From CAYUIS01 sp964444825 (GTDB taxonomy: Bacteria; Chloroflexota; Anaerolineae; B4-G1): DNA of 64,000 bases. Where the stretch lies: positions 1-64,000 of the forward strand of contig CAYUIS010000001.1 in the NCBI GenBank assembly GCA_964444825.1, written 5' to 3'. Shown piece after piece: positions 33,327-41,307 of this stretch; the first letter of the stretch is position 1, and every line of letters starts with the position of its first letter. Position numbers and translations under genes: made by a program. Under the pieces are notes generated by a model. That model saw only the letters and a program-made list of their open reading frames with translations. It had not been told where the DNA came from and searched no databases.

Positions 33327-35750
33327 ATGAGCTACGGTATTAACCGAGTCACCGTCATTGGCGCAGGCACGATGGGAGCAGCCATCGCCGCTCACGTGGC
33401 TAACGCCGGCATTCCTGCGACCCTACTGGACGTCGTCCCCCGAGGGCTGACGCCGGCCGAGGAGGCCAAGGGGCTGACCCTCGACCACCCGGCGGTGCGC
33501 AACCGGGTCGTTAATGAGGGGTGGCAGCGCTGTGTCAAGGCTCGTCCGGCCAGCCTGTTCGCCAAGGACGTGGCCGAGCGCGTCGCGCTGGGCAACCTGG
33601 AGGACGACTTTGATCGGGTGGGCCAGGCAGACTGGATTGTCGAGGCGATCATCGAGCGGCTCGACATCAAGCAGCAGGTGATGGCCCGTATTGAAGGGAC
33701 ACGCAAGCCGGGCAGTATCGTGTCCACCAACACCTCGGGCATTCCCATCAAGGATATTGCTGACGGGCGCTCGGCTGACTTTAAGGCCCACTTTTTGGGC
33801 ACGCACTTTTTCAATCCGCCCCGCTACCTCAAGCTACTGGAGATCATCCCTCACACCGAGACCGACCCCGAGATCGTCGAGTTCATGAAAGAGTTTAGCA
33901 CACGGACGTTGGGCAAGGGGGTGGTGGTCTGCAAGGACACCCCCAACTTTATTGCCAATCGCTTTATCTCGGTCGTCGGGGCCTACACCCTCAACTATGC
34001 CCTCGACAACGGCTACACCATCGAGGAGGTGGATAGCCTCACCGGGCCGATCGTCGGCCATCCCAAGACGGCCACCTTCCGGCTGTACGACCTGGTCGGC
34101 ATCGACGTGATGGCCCACGTGAACACCAACCTCTATCCAGCCATCTCTCACGATCCCTTCCGGGAGGAGCTGAAGCACGAGAAAAGCGCCGCCCTCGTCG
34201 AGGCCATGTTGGAGCACAAATGGCTGGGTAACAAGACCAGGCAGGGCTTTTACAAGCGGGTGGATACCGAGGAAGGACGCCAATTCTGGATCCTGGACCC
34301 CGACACGATGGCGTACCAGCCGCCTGCCAAAACACGCTTCGAGTCGGTGGGCCGGCACAAGGGTGTGGAGGACGTGGGTCAGCGCATCAACAAGCTCTGC
34401 GCCGAGGACGACCGTGCGGGGCAATTCATCTGGGCCACCACCGCCTTTGGGCTCAACTATGCTGCCCACGTGATACCCGAGATCGCCGATGATATCGTCT
34501 CCATCGACAACGCCAACAGGTGGGGATTCAACCACGAGCTTGGCCCGTTCGAGATCTGGGATGCGCTGGGCGTGGCCGAATCAGTGGCGCGCATGGAAGC
34601 CGAGGATATGACGGTCACACCCTGGGTCAAGGAGATGCTGGCGACCGGGCACGACAGCTTCTACAAGCGGGAGGATGGCCGCCTGGTCTACTATGACCCG
34701 GGCAGCAAGGACTATGTCGTCGCAGAGACCGATCCCCGCGCCATCGTCCTGCAGGACGTCAAAGCGGATGGCAAGCGGGTTGTCGCCAGCAATCTCGGCG
34801 CTAGTCTAGTCGACATCGGTGACGGCGTCCTCTGCCTGGAGGTCCACACCAAGATGAATGCCCTGGATGAGGACGTCATCAAGATGGCGGTCCAGGCCAG
34901 GGAGGCGTTGGAAAAGGACTGGGTAGGTCTGGTCGTCGGCAACCAGGGCGAGCACTTTGGCGCTGGGGCCAATCTTTTCCTATTCGCTATGGCCGCGCAG
35001 CAGGGAGAGTGGGAGCGGCTGGAGACGGCGGTCAGAGCCCTCCAAGACGGGCTGATGGCCTTCCGCTACAGCTCTAAACCGGTGGTCACCGCACCGTTTA
35101 ACATGGTGCTGGCCGGGGCGGCGGAGGTCATGATGGGCTCGTCAGCGATCTGTGCGGCGGCCGAGTCGTACATCGGCCAGGTGGAGGCCGGGGTGGGGTT
35201 GGTTCCGGCTGCCGGTGGCTGCAAGGAGTTGGTGCGCCGTGTGATCTCTCCGGTGCTCAGGTACACGCCCGACGCCGACCCGCTTCCCTTTATGCAGCGG
35301 GTCTTTGAGATGATTGCCCTGGCCAAGGTCAGCGCCAGCGCAGTGGAGGCTCGCCAGTGGGGATTCCTCACGCCTGCTGACCGGATCGTCATGAACCGCG
35401 ATCACCTGCTGCACGAAGCGAAACGTATGGTGCTAGAGATGGCCGAGTCAGATTACCACCCGCCGGTGCGCGGCAAGGAAATCTGGGCTATGGGAGCCAA
35501 TGGCCTGGCCGCGTTGGAGGTCATGGTCTGGGGCTTGAAAGAGGCTGGCTATGCTTCCGAACACGACGCCCTCGTCGCCGAAAAGACGGCCTATATCCTG
35601 TGTGGCGGCAAGCTCAGCAAGCCGCAGTGGGTGGACCCGCAGTATATCCTCGACCTGGAGCGTGAGGCGTTCCTGTCGCTGTTGGGCGAGCAAAAGACGA
35701 TTGACCGCATGTGGCACATGCTCAACACGGGGAAGCCACTTAGGAATTAG
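33327..35750 (+). CDS. fadN: 3-hydroxyacyl-CoA dehydrogenase/enoyl-CoA hydratase, FadN type
   Basis: The 807-residue bifunctional enzyme begins with the NAD-binding Rossmann motif VIGAGTMGAAIAAHVANAG. Dehydrogenase domains with NTSGIPI, GTHFFNPP and DTPNFIANR follow, and the C-terminus carries a crotonase-like domain. This order, dehydrogenase first, is that of Bacillus FadN and the reverse of E. coli FadB. It performs the hydration and second oxidation of beta-oxidation. The last residues (LRN and stop) are supplied by a dispersed repeat at 35741-35769. A strong AAGGAGG precedes the ATG. Confidence 0.92.
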   Translation: MSYGINRVTVIGAGTMGAAIAAHVANAGIPATLLDVVPRGLTPAEEAKGLTLDHPAVRNRVVNEGWQRCVKARPASLFAKDVAERVALGNLEDDFDRVGQADWIVEAIIERLDIKQQVMARIEGTRKPGSIVSTNTSGIPIKDIADGRSADFKAHFLGTHFFNPPRYLKLLEIIPHTETDPEIVEFMKEFSTRTLGKGVVVCKDTPNFIANRFISVVGAYTLNYALDNGYTIEEVDSLTGPIVGHPKTATFRLYDLVGIDVMAHVNTNLYPAISHDPFREELKHEKSAALVEAMLEHKWLGNKTRQGFYKRVDTEEGRQFWILDPDTMAYQPPAKTRFESVGRHKGVEDVGQRINKLCAEDDRAGQFIWATTAFGLNYAAHVIPEIADDIVSIDNANRWGFNHELGPFEIWDALGVAESVARMEAEDMTVTPWVKEMLATGHDSFYKREDGRLVYYDPGSKDYVVAETDPRAIVLQDVKADGKRVVASNLGASLVDIGDGVLCLEVHTKMNALDEDVIKMAVQAREALEKDWVGLVVGNQGEHFGAGANLFLFAMAAQQGEWERLETAVRALQDGLMAFRYSSKPVVTAPFNMVLAGAAEVMMGSSAICAAAESYIGQVEAGVGLVPAAGGCKELVRRVISPVLRYTPDADPLPFMQRVFEMIALAKVSASAVEARQWGFLTPADRIVMNRDHLLHEAKRMVLEMAESDYHPPVRGKEIWAMGANGLAALEVMVWGLKEAGYASEHDALVAEKTAYILCGGKLSKPQWVDPQYILDLEREAFLSLLGEQKTIDRMWHMLNTGKPLRN

Positions 35751-35769
35751 GAATTCGGAATTGCGAATT
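35741..35769 (+). repeat. GGAATTCGGAATTGCGAATT repeat, left copy
   Basis: A 29-bp sequence matching 36203-36231 at 26 positions. It includes the stop codon of the FadN gene (35748-35750) and ends 13 bp before the four-helix-bundle gene. Confidence 0.8.
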
Positions 35770-35782
35770 AGGGGGAGAGAAG

Positions 35783-36205
35783 ATGAGGAGCAGCAGCAAG
35801 CCAGCGAGTTTTGAGGAGTGGCGGGATGGCGTAACGGTCAAGATGGCCTCGTCGCCGCTGTGGGACTCGATTGGCTACCAGAAAGCGCTGTTTCTGTATG
35901 ACCTCGCCTGGTTCGATTGCGGGAGCCTGGCGCAAGACTTACGCGGGAAAGCAATCGCGCAACAACTCATCCGCAGTGCTGGCTCGATTAGTGCCAATAT
36001 GGAAGAGGGGTACGGCCGTGGATTTGGCAGGGATTATGCCCGCTTTCTGGGTTATGCCCTCGGCTCCGCCCGCGAGACCCAGGGCTGGTATTTCCGGGCC
36101 AGGCATTTGCTATCGGAGGACGTCGTAGAGCATCGCTGTGCCTTCGCAGACGAGGTTATCGCCCTCCTGGTGACAACTATCAAGCAGCAGAAGGGAAGAA
36201 AGTAG
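35783..36205 (+). CDS. Four-helix-bundle protein (S23/TIGR02436-like)
   Basis: The 140-residue helical protein has the family pattern with DLRGKAIAQQLIRSAGSISANMEEGYGRG followed by FLGYALGSARETQGWYFRARHL. Relatives are encoded in 23S rRNA intervening sequences and as accessory (Avd) proteins of diversity-generating retroelements; many stand alone with unknown function. Here it sits between two genes of a fatty-acid operon and is flanked by 29-bp direct repeats, the second of which starts with its own stop codon. It is probably an inserted cassette. AGGGGGAGAGAAG precedes the ATG. Confidence 0.85.
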   Translation: MRSSSKPASFEEWRDGVTVKMASSPLWDSIGYQKALFLYDLAWFDCGSLAQDLRGKAIAQQLIRSAGSISANMEEGYGRGFGRDYARFLGYALGSARETQGWYFRARHLLSEDVVEHRCAFADEVIALLVTTIKQQKGRK

Positions 36206-36246
36206 GAATTGCGAGTTCGGAATTGCGAATTCGCAACTCGCAATTC
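36203..36246 (+). repeat. GGAATTCGGAATTGCGAATT repeat, right copy with hairpin
   Basis: The 29-bp direct repeat (36203-36231) overlaps an inverted repeat: GAATTGCGAGTT at 36206-36217 and its complement at 36235-36246. It gives the stop codon of the four-helix gene and lies 26 bp before the thiolase start. Confidence 0.8.
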
Positions 36247-36271
36247 GCAATTTGCCCATAGGAGTAGAGAG

Positions 36272-37453
36272 ATGACAAAAGACGCAGTGATCGTTTCCGC
36301 CGCACGCACCGCTGTGGGTCGCGCCCGGCGGGGGATGTTGGTGGACGTGCGGCCCGACGAGATGGCCGCCGTGGTGATCAAAGAGGCGCTCGATCGCGCT
36401 GAACCGGTACAGGCCAAAGACGTCGAGGACGTGATTATGGGTTGTGCCTTCCCGGAGGGAGAGCAGGGGATGAACGTGGCCCGGATCGCGCTGTTACGCG
36501 CAGGACTCCCATACGCCGTGCCAGGACAGACCGTCAATCGCTTCTGCGCCTCCGGCCTACAGACCATTGCCCTGGCCGCCGAGCGGATCATGACGGGCTT
36601 TGGCGACTGTATCATCGCCGGCGGCACCGAGTCTATGAGCATGGTGCCTATGGTCGGCAACAAGTTTGCGCCCAATCCCTGGCTGGCCGAAAACTATCCC
36701 GAGATCTATGTCAGCATGGGACAGACGGCCGAGAACGTAGCGGACAAGTACGGCGTCAGCCGCGAGGATCAGGACGCTTTCGGCTATCGCAGCCATATGC
36801 GGGCCATAGCGGCCCAGGACGCGGGCAGGTTCGAGGATCAGATCGTGCCGTTGGAGATCGAGCAGGTGGTCGTGGGCAACGGCAGTGCCGTAACTCGCGC
36901 CGTCGTCTTTGAGGTCGACGAGGGGCCCCGGCGAGATACGACGCTGGAGGCGATGGCCAAGCTCCGGCCTGCCTTCACCAGGAAGGGCACTGTAACCGCT
37001 GGCAACTCGTCTCAGATGTCTGATGGGGCGGCCGCGGTGATGGTCATGGAACGGGAGAAAGCGGAGGCGCTGGGGCTCAAACCCCTGGTTCGTTTCGTTG
37101 GCTTTGCCGTGGGCGGCGTCGCGCCGGAGCTTATGGGCATTGGGCCGACCGTCGCCGTGCCCAAGGTCTTGGAACTCACCGGCCTGTCGCTGGACGACAT
37201 TGGCCTCATTGAGCTGAACGAGGCGTTTGCCTCGCAGGCGCTGACCGTCATCCGGGAGCTGGGTTTTGATGAGGAGATCACCAATGTCAACGGTGGGGCC
37301 ATCGCCCTGGGCCATCCCCTGGGCTGCACCGGGGCCAAGCTCACCGTGCAGATGATTCACGAGATGAAGCAGCGCGACGTCCAGTTTGGCCTGGTCACGA
37401 TGTGTATCGGCGGCGGTATGGGCGCGGCGGGCATCTTTGAGAACCTGTCCTGA
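36272..37453 (+). CDS. fadA: Acetyl-CoA acyltransferase (thiolase)
   Basis: The 393-residue thiolase begins KDAVIVSAARTAVGRA. It has the active Cys in VNRFCASGLQTIALAAE, the GGTESMSMVPM loop, the His in NVNGGAIALGHPLGCTGA and the C-terminal Cys in MCIGGGMGAAGIFE. It splits 3-ketoacyl-CoA to acetyl-CoA, completing the pathway with the upstream genes. The ATG at 36272 has GGAG in front; an upstream start at 36209 would translate the dispersed repeat and is rejected. Confidence 0.95.
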   Translation: MTKDAVIVSAARTAVGRARRGMLVDVRPDEMAAVVIKEALDRAEPVQAKDVEDVIMGCAFPEGEQGMNVARIALLRAGLPYAVPGQTVNRFCASGLQTIALAAERIMTGFGDCIIAGGTESMSMVPMVGNKFAPNPWLAENYPEIYVSMGQTAENVADKYGVSREDQDAFGYRSHMRAIAAQDAGRFEDQIVPLEIEQVVVGNGSAVTRAVVFEVDEGPRRDTTLEAMAKLRPAFTRKGTVTAGNSSQMSDGAAAVMVMEREKAEALGLKPLVRFVGFAVGGVAPELMGIGPTVAVPKVLELTGLSLDDIGLIELNEAFASQALTVIRELGFDEEITNVNGGAIALGHPLGCTGAKLTVQMIHEMKQRDVQFGLVTMCIGGGMGAAGIFENLS

Positions 37454-37476
37454 GCGAAGAGCGGATCGAGGAATGT

Positions 37477-37493
37477 GCGGGCAGGATGCCCGC
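37477..37493. repeat. GCGGGCA-GGA-TGCCCGC hairpin
   Basis: A 7-bp perfect stem with a 3-nt loop, 24 bp after the thiolase stop. The same form is a common intergenic palindrome in such genomes. There is no U-tract. Confidence 0.65.
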
Positions 37494-37559
37494 GGTCCGA
37501 CGGGGGTGGTGCGTGAACCCCCTACCACAGGGTTAGCGTGACTCACTCATGGAGCGCCC

Positions 37560-38606
37560 ATGACCCTCCTCGAAGACTATCTGAAGCCAGTCCCTACGCC
37601 GCCCGGCGTGACTAGTCGGGAGATCGTGCGGCGAGCGATCGAGTTTGACGGCCCACCTCGTATTCCGTATAGTTTTATCATGCCCTTCGAGAGCGATTTC
37701 CTCGAGCTCTCCGTTGTAAAGAGCCTGGCATCGGAGGTCCCCGGAGAGGTTCCGAGACCTGGCCTGGGGGAGGTCTACACCGACCAATGGGGCGTGGGGT
37801 GGCGGGTCACGGGGCGAGGGTGGGATCACGCCTTCGACCATCCTCTGAAGAACCTGCGAAACCTTAACAGCTACGAGTTCCCCGACGTGGCCGGTCCGAA
37901 CCAGTTTGTCTGGGCGGAGCCATATATCCGGCGGGCGCAGGAGGTCGGGAAATACGTCGTCGGTTTCGACCCCATCGAGATGTACGAACGTATGCGCGCC
38001 CTGATGGGCTTTGAGGAGCTGATGGTCGCATCCTATACACAGCCGGAAGGGCTCTGTGGGCTGCTCGATCGGCTGACCGATCTGACGGTGTCCGTCATCG
38101 AGCAGTGGGCGTCTATTGGTGGGGTAGATGGTTATATGACGTGGGAGGACTGGGGCTTGCAGACCTCGCTCCAGATGAACGTAAAGACCTTTCAAGAGTT
38201 CTACAAACCCCGGTATGCGCGTATCGTCGAGACCGCTCACAGGCACGGCATGCACTACTTTTGGCACAACTGCGGGTACATCCTGGATATGATGCCCGAT
38301 ATGATCGAGATTGGGGTGGATGTGGTACAGCTCGACCAGCCGCGCCTGATGGGCCATCACAAGCTCACAGAGCTGTTCGGAGGTCGGATCTGCTTTTGGA
38401 ACACGGTCGACATCCAATGGTCCACCCGCGACGGCGTGACGGATGATGACGTTCGGGCCGAGGTGGCCGATATGGTAGCGGGTTTTGATCGCTTCAACGG
38501 CGGCTTGGTTGCCCGGCAGTATCCGCAGCCCTGGGACATCGATCTCTCGTACGAACACAACATGGCCATCTACGAGGCATTCATGGAGAACGGGTGCAGG
38601 CTATAG
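37560..38606 (+). CDS. URO-D-superfamily protein (corrinoid methyltransferase-like) 1
   Basis: The 348-residue protein has the TIM-barrel pattern of the uroporphyrinogen decarboxylase superfamily, with HYFWHNCGYILDMMPDMIEIGVD and DQPRLMGHHKL. It lacks the RQAGR substrate motif of true HemE, so it is not a haem enzyme. Such proteins often act on methyl groups with corrinoid proteins (MtaA, CmuA type), but no corrinoid protein is next to it. It lies upstream of the GH51 gene and a second member of the superfamily is downstream. Confidence 0.75.
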   Translation: MTLLEDYLKPVPTPPGVTSREIVRRAIEFDGPPRIPYSFIMPFESDFLELSVVKSLASEVPGEVPRPGLGEVYTDQWGVGWRVTGRGWDHAFDHPLKNLRNLNSYEFPDVAGPNQFVWAEPYIRRAQEVGKYVVGFDPIEMYERMRALMGFEELMVASYTQPEGLCGLLDRLTDLTVSVIEQWASIGGVDGYMTWEDWGLQTSLQMNVKTFQEFYKPRYARIVETAHRHGMHYFWHNCGYILDMMPDMIEIGVDVVQLDQPRLMGHHKLTELFGGRICFWNTVDIQWSTRDGVTDDDVRAEVADMVAGFDRFNGGLVARQYPQPWDIDLSYEHNMAIYEAFMENGCRL

Positions 38607-38647
38607 CGTTGGCAGATGGTCGGTAAATCACAAAGGAGCAGAACAGA

Positions 38648-40153
38648 ATGGAGACGACGACGATTACACTACACACGAAATTCCACAGGGGCGAGGTAGA
38701 CCCCCGGATATTCGGCGGCTTCCTGGAGCACATGGGACGAGCTGTGTACGAAGGGGTCTATGACCCCGATTGTGCCCACGCCGACGAGGACGGCTTCCGC
38801 ACCGACGTGATGGCAGCACTGCGGCGATTGCGTATGCCGGTGATGCGCTATCCGGGAGGCAATTTCGCCTCGGGCTATCACTGGATGGACGGCGTCGGCC
38901 CGCGTGATCTGCGCCCCACCAGGGAGGAGTTGGCCTGGAAGAGCATCGAGACCAACCAGTTCGGCACAGACGAGTTTATGGAGCTGTGTCACAAGATGGA
39001 CTGGTCGCCGATGATGACCGTCAACCTCGGGACCGGCACGTCAGAGGAGGCCCGCGACTGGGTGGCATACTGCAATAGCCCCACGGGCACCCCGTACGGC
39101 GATAAGCGCGCTGCCAATGGCAATCCACAGCCATATGGGGCCAAGCTGTGGTGCCTCGGAAACGAGATGGATGGCGCATGGCAACAGGGCCACGTGCCTG
39201 CCGATCAATATGCAGCCCGTGCCCTGGAGACGGCCCGGATGATGAAAGGCGTGGACGAGTCCATAGAGTTGGTCGTCTGCGGCACGTGTAATCCGTTCCT
39301 GCCCACCTATATCGAGTGGGATCGTCAGGTATTGGAGGGCGTAGGCGATGCCGTTGACTACATCAGCCTGCACCGCTACGTGGGCAACTCGGACGACGAC
39401 ACGCCCGACTTTGTCGCCGTCACCAATGGGTTAGATCGCCAGATCGAGGAGATGGACGCCGCCTGTCGGTGTATCCAGGCCAAACGACGCAGCGACAAGC
39501 GCATTTACCTGAGCTTTGACGAATGGAACGTCTGGTACAAGAATATGGAGATGGACGGTGAGGGGAAGACCGCCCCGCATCTCATTGAGGAGGTGTACAA
39601 CCTAGAGGACGCTCTCGTCGTGGCGGGCTTTTTCAACAGCTTTATCCGGCACGCCGACGTGGTCAAGATCGCCAACATGGCTCAGATCGTCAACGTCATC
39701 GCCCCGATCCTGACCCGCGGCGACGATATGCTGATCCAGTCTATCTTTTATCCCTTCGAGATGCTCTCGCGCCGCCGGGAGGGCGTCTCCCTTTGGCCGG
39801 CGGTCGATGGCCCGGCGTACGAGGGCAGGACGAACGGGCGGGTGCACGTTTTCGACAACAGCGCGATCCTCGATCGGCATCGTGGCAGGCTGCACGTCTT
39901 TGTCACCAACCGCAGCGTCGTCGAGACTGGGTGCGTGCGCGTAGATCTGGCCGACCGGGCCATCATCGGTCTGGAGAGCGGCGAGTTCCTGACCGGGCCC
40001 GGTGCCAAGGCGGCTAATTCGTTCGAGCGGCCTGAGGTGGTGGTGTCACGCTCGTTTGCGGATGCGGGCGTGGACGTCACCATCGCCGATGGCGGAGCAA
40101 CGCTGGAACTGCCGCCGCTGTCCGTGGCAGCGATGTCGTTTGCCCTGAGCTGA
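38648..40153 (+). CDS. Alpha-L-arabinofuranosidase, GH51
   Basis: The 501-residue glycosidase has the GH51 acid/base Glu173 in LGNEMDG and the nucleophile Glu292 in SFDEWNVWY, with MRYPGGNFASGYHWMDGVGP earlier. It removes alpha-L-arabinofuranosyl residues from plant polysaccharides or glycosides. No signal peptide is seen, so it acts in the cytoplasm on imported oligosaccharides. It is sandwiched between two URO-D-superfamily genes on the same strand (41- and 14-bp gaps), which is not its usual context. GGAG is present upstream of the ATG. Confidence 0.92.
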   Translation: METTTITLHTKFHRGEVDPRIFGGFLEHMGRAVYEGVYDPDCAHADEDGFRTDVMAALRRLRMPVMRYPGGNFASGYHWMDGVGPRDLRPTREELAWKSIETNQFGTDEFMELCHKMDWSPMMTVNLGTGTSEEARDWVAYCNSPTGTPYGDKRAANGNPQPYGAKLWCLGNEMDGAWQQGHVPADQYAARALETARMMKGVDESIELVVCGTCNPFLPTYIEWDRQVLEGVGDAVDYISLHRYVGNSDDDTPDFVAVTNGLDRQIEEMDAACRCIQAKRRSDKRIYLSFDEWNVWYKNMEMDGEGKTAPHLIEEVYNLEDALVVAGFFNSFIRHADVVKIANMAQIVNVIAPILTRGDDMLIQSIFYPFEMLSRRREGVSLWPAVDGPAYEGRTNGRVHVFDNSAILDRHRGRLHVFVTNRSVVETGCVRVDLADRAIIGLESGEFLTGPGAKAANSFERPEVVVSRSFADAGVDVTIADGGATLELPPLSVAAMSFALS

Positions 40154-40167
40154 ACAAAGGGCCTACT

Positions 40168-41244
40168 ATGCTGTTTGACCATCTCGACCCCGATTTCGAG
40201 CGTTTGCGCAAGGTGCTGCTACGCCAGGGCGAGCCTGATCGTGTGCCCTTCGTCGAGTTGTTCGCCGACCGGGAGATTATGGAGGCGGTGGTCGGGGAAC
40301 CTATCCCTATGCTAGAAGCGCTCGACCGCGAGATGCAAGAGGTTGTCCTGCGGCGCATCATTCGTTTCTGGTACGAGACCGGCTACGACTATGTCACGGT
40401 CGATTGCCCATTGGTCCTGGCCATCGATTTTCTGGTGTCCGGCGACACGGCCGGCCTGTCGCGCGGGTTCCGGACGTGGATAAACGAGTCCTCCGGCCTG
40501 ATCAATAGCTGGCAGGATTTCGAAAACTACCCCTGGCCCCGGCCCGAGGATATCGACCTTTCCCGGGTCGAGTTTGTGGGTCAGAACCTCCCCGATGGGA
40601 TGCGCACCATCTTTCTCGGTCCCGGTGGGCAGTTGGAGAACATGATGTGGATCATGGGCTACGTGCCTCTGGCGCTGGCCCTGAAGGACGACCCGGCGCT
40701 GGTCGAGGCGGTGGCCCAGAAGGTGGGAGAGGTGCTGGTCACGATCTATTCTACGGTGGCCGACATACCGGGCGTGGGGGCGCTCTGGCTGGGCGACGAT
40801 ATGGGGTACAAGACGGCCACCATGATCTCGCCCGACGATCTCAGGTGCTACGTCTTCCCCTGGCAGAAAAAGCTGGCCGAGATCGCTCACACCCGTGACT
40901 TGCCCTTCCTCCTCCATTCCTGCGGCAACCTGCGCCAGATTATGGACGACCTGATCGATGACGTGGGAATAGATGCCAAGCACTCGTTTGAGGACGTGAT
41001 CCAGCCAGTGGCGGAGGCCAAGCGACTGTACGGCGATCGGATCGCCGTCCTCGGCGGGGTAGACGTGGATTTTCTCTGCCGTGCCAGTGAAGAGGAGGTG
41101 CGCGCGTACACGCGCCGCGTCATTGACGCCTGCGCCTCTGGGGGCGGCTGGGCACTGGGTACCGGGAACAGCGTGGCCAACTATATTCCGATGCAGAACT
41201 ATGTGGCCATGTTGGATGCGGGGAGAGCGTACGGCAAGTATTAG
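40168..41244 (+). CDS. URO-D-superfamily protein (corrinoid methyltransferase-like) 2
   Basis: The 358-residue protein is a second member of the superfamily, with FLLHSCGNLRQIMDDLIDD and AVLGGVDVDFL, then GGGWALGTGNSVANYIP, matching the substrate-binding end of MtaA/CmuA-type barrels. The HemE RQAGR motif is absent. It follows the GH51 stop by 14 bp, so the three genes are likely one operon. The substrate is unknown. Confidence 0.78.
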   Translation: MLFDHLDPDFERLRKVLLRQGEPDRVPFVELFADREIMEAVVGEPIPMLEALDREMQEVVLRRIIRFWYETGYDYVTVDCPLVLAIDFLVSGDTAGLSRGFRTWINESSGLINSWQDFENYPWPRPEDIDLSRVEFVGQNLPDGMRTIFLGPGGQLENMMWIMGYVPLALALKDDPALVEAVAQKVGEVLVTIYSTVADIPGVGALWLGDDMGYKTATMISPDDLRCYVFPWQKKLAEIAHTRDLPFLLHSCGNLRQIMDDLIDDVGIDAKHSFEDVIQPVAEAKRLYGDRIAVLGGVDVDFLCRASEEEVRAYTRRVIDACASGGGWALGTGNSVANYIPMQNYVAMLDAGRAYGKY

Positions 41245-41307
41245 GCGTCGTGGGTCGAACGTCAATTCGTTGCCGCCTCCAGATGATGATCGGGTGCGCG
41301 ATCTGGC

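Noticed and set aside
37533..38558. 341-residue open frame antisense to the first URO-D-superfamily gene
   Set aside because: Overlaps a well-supported gene over its whole length and shows no recognisable motif.
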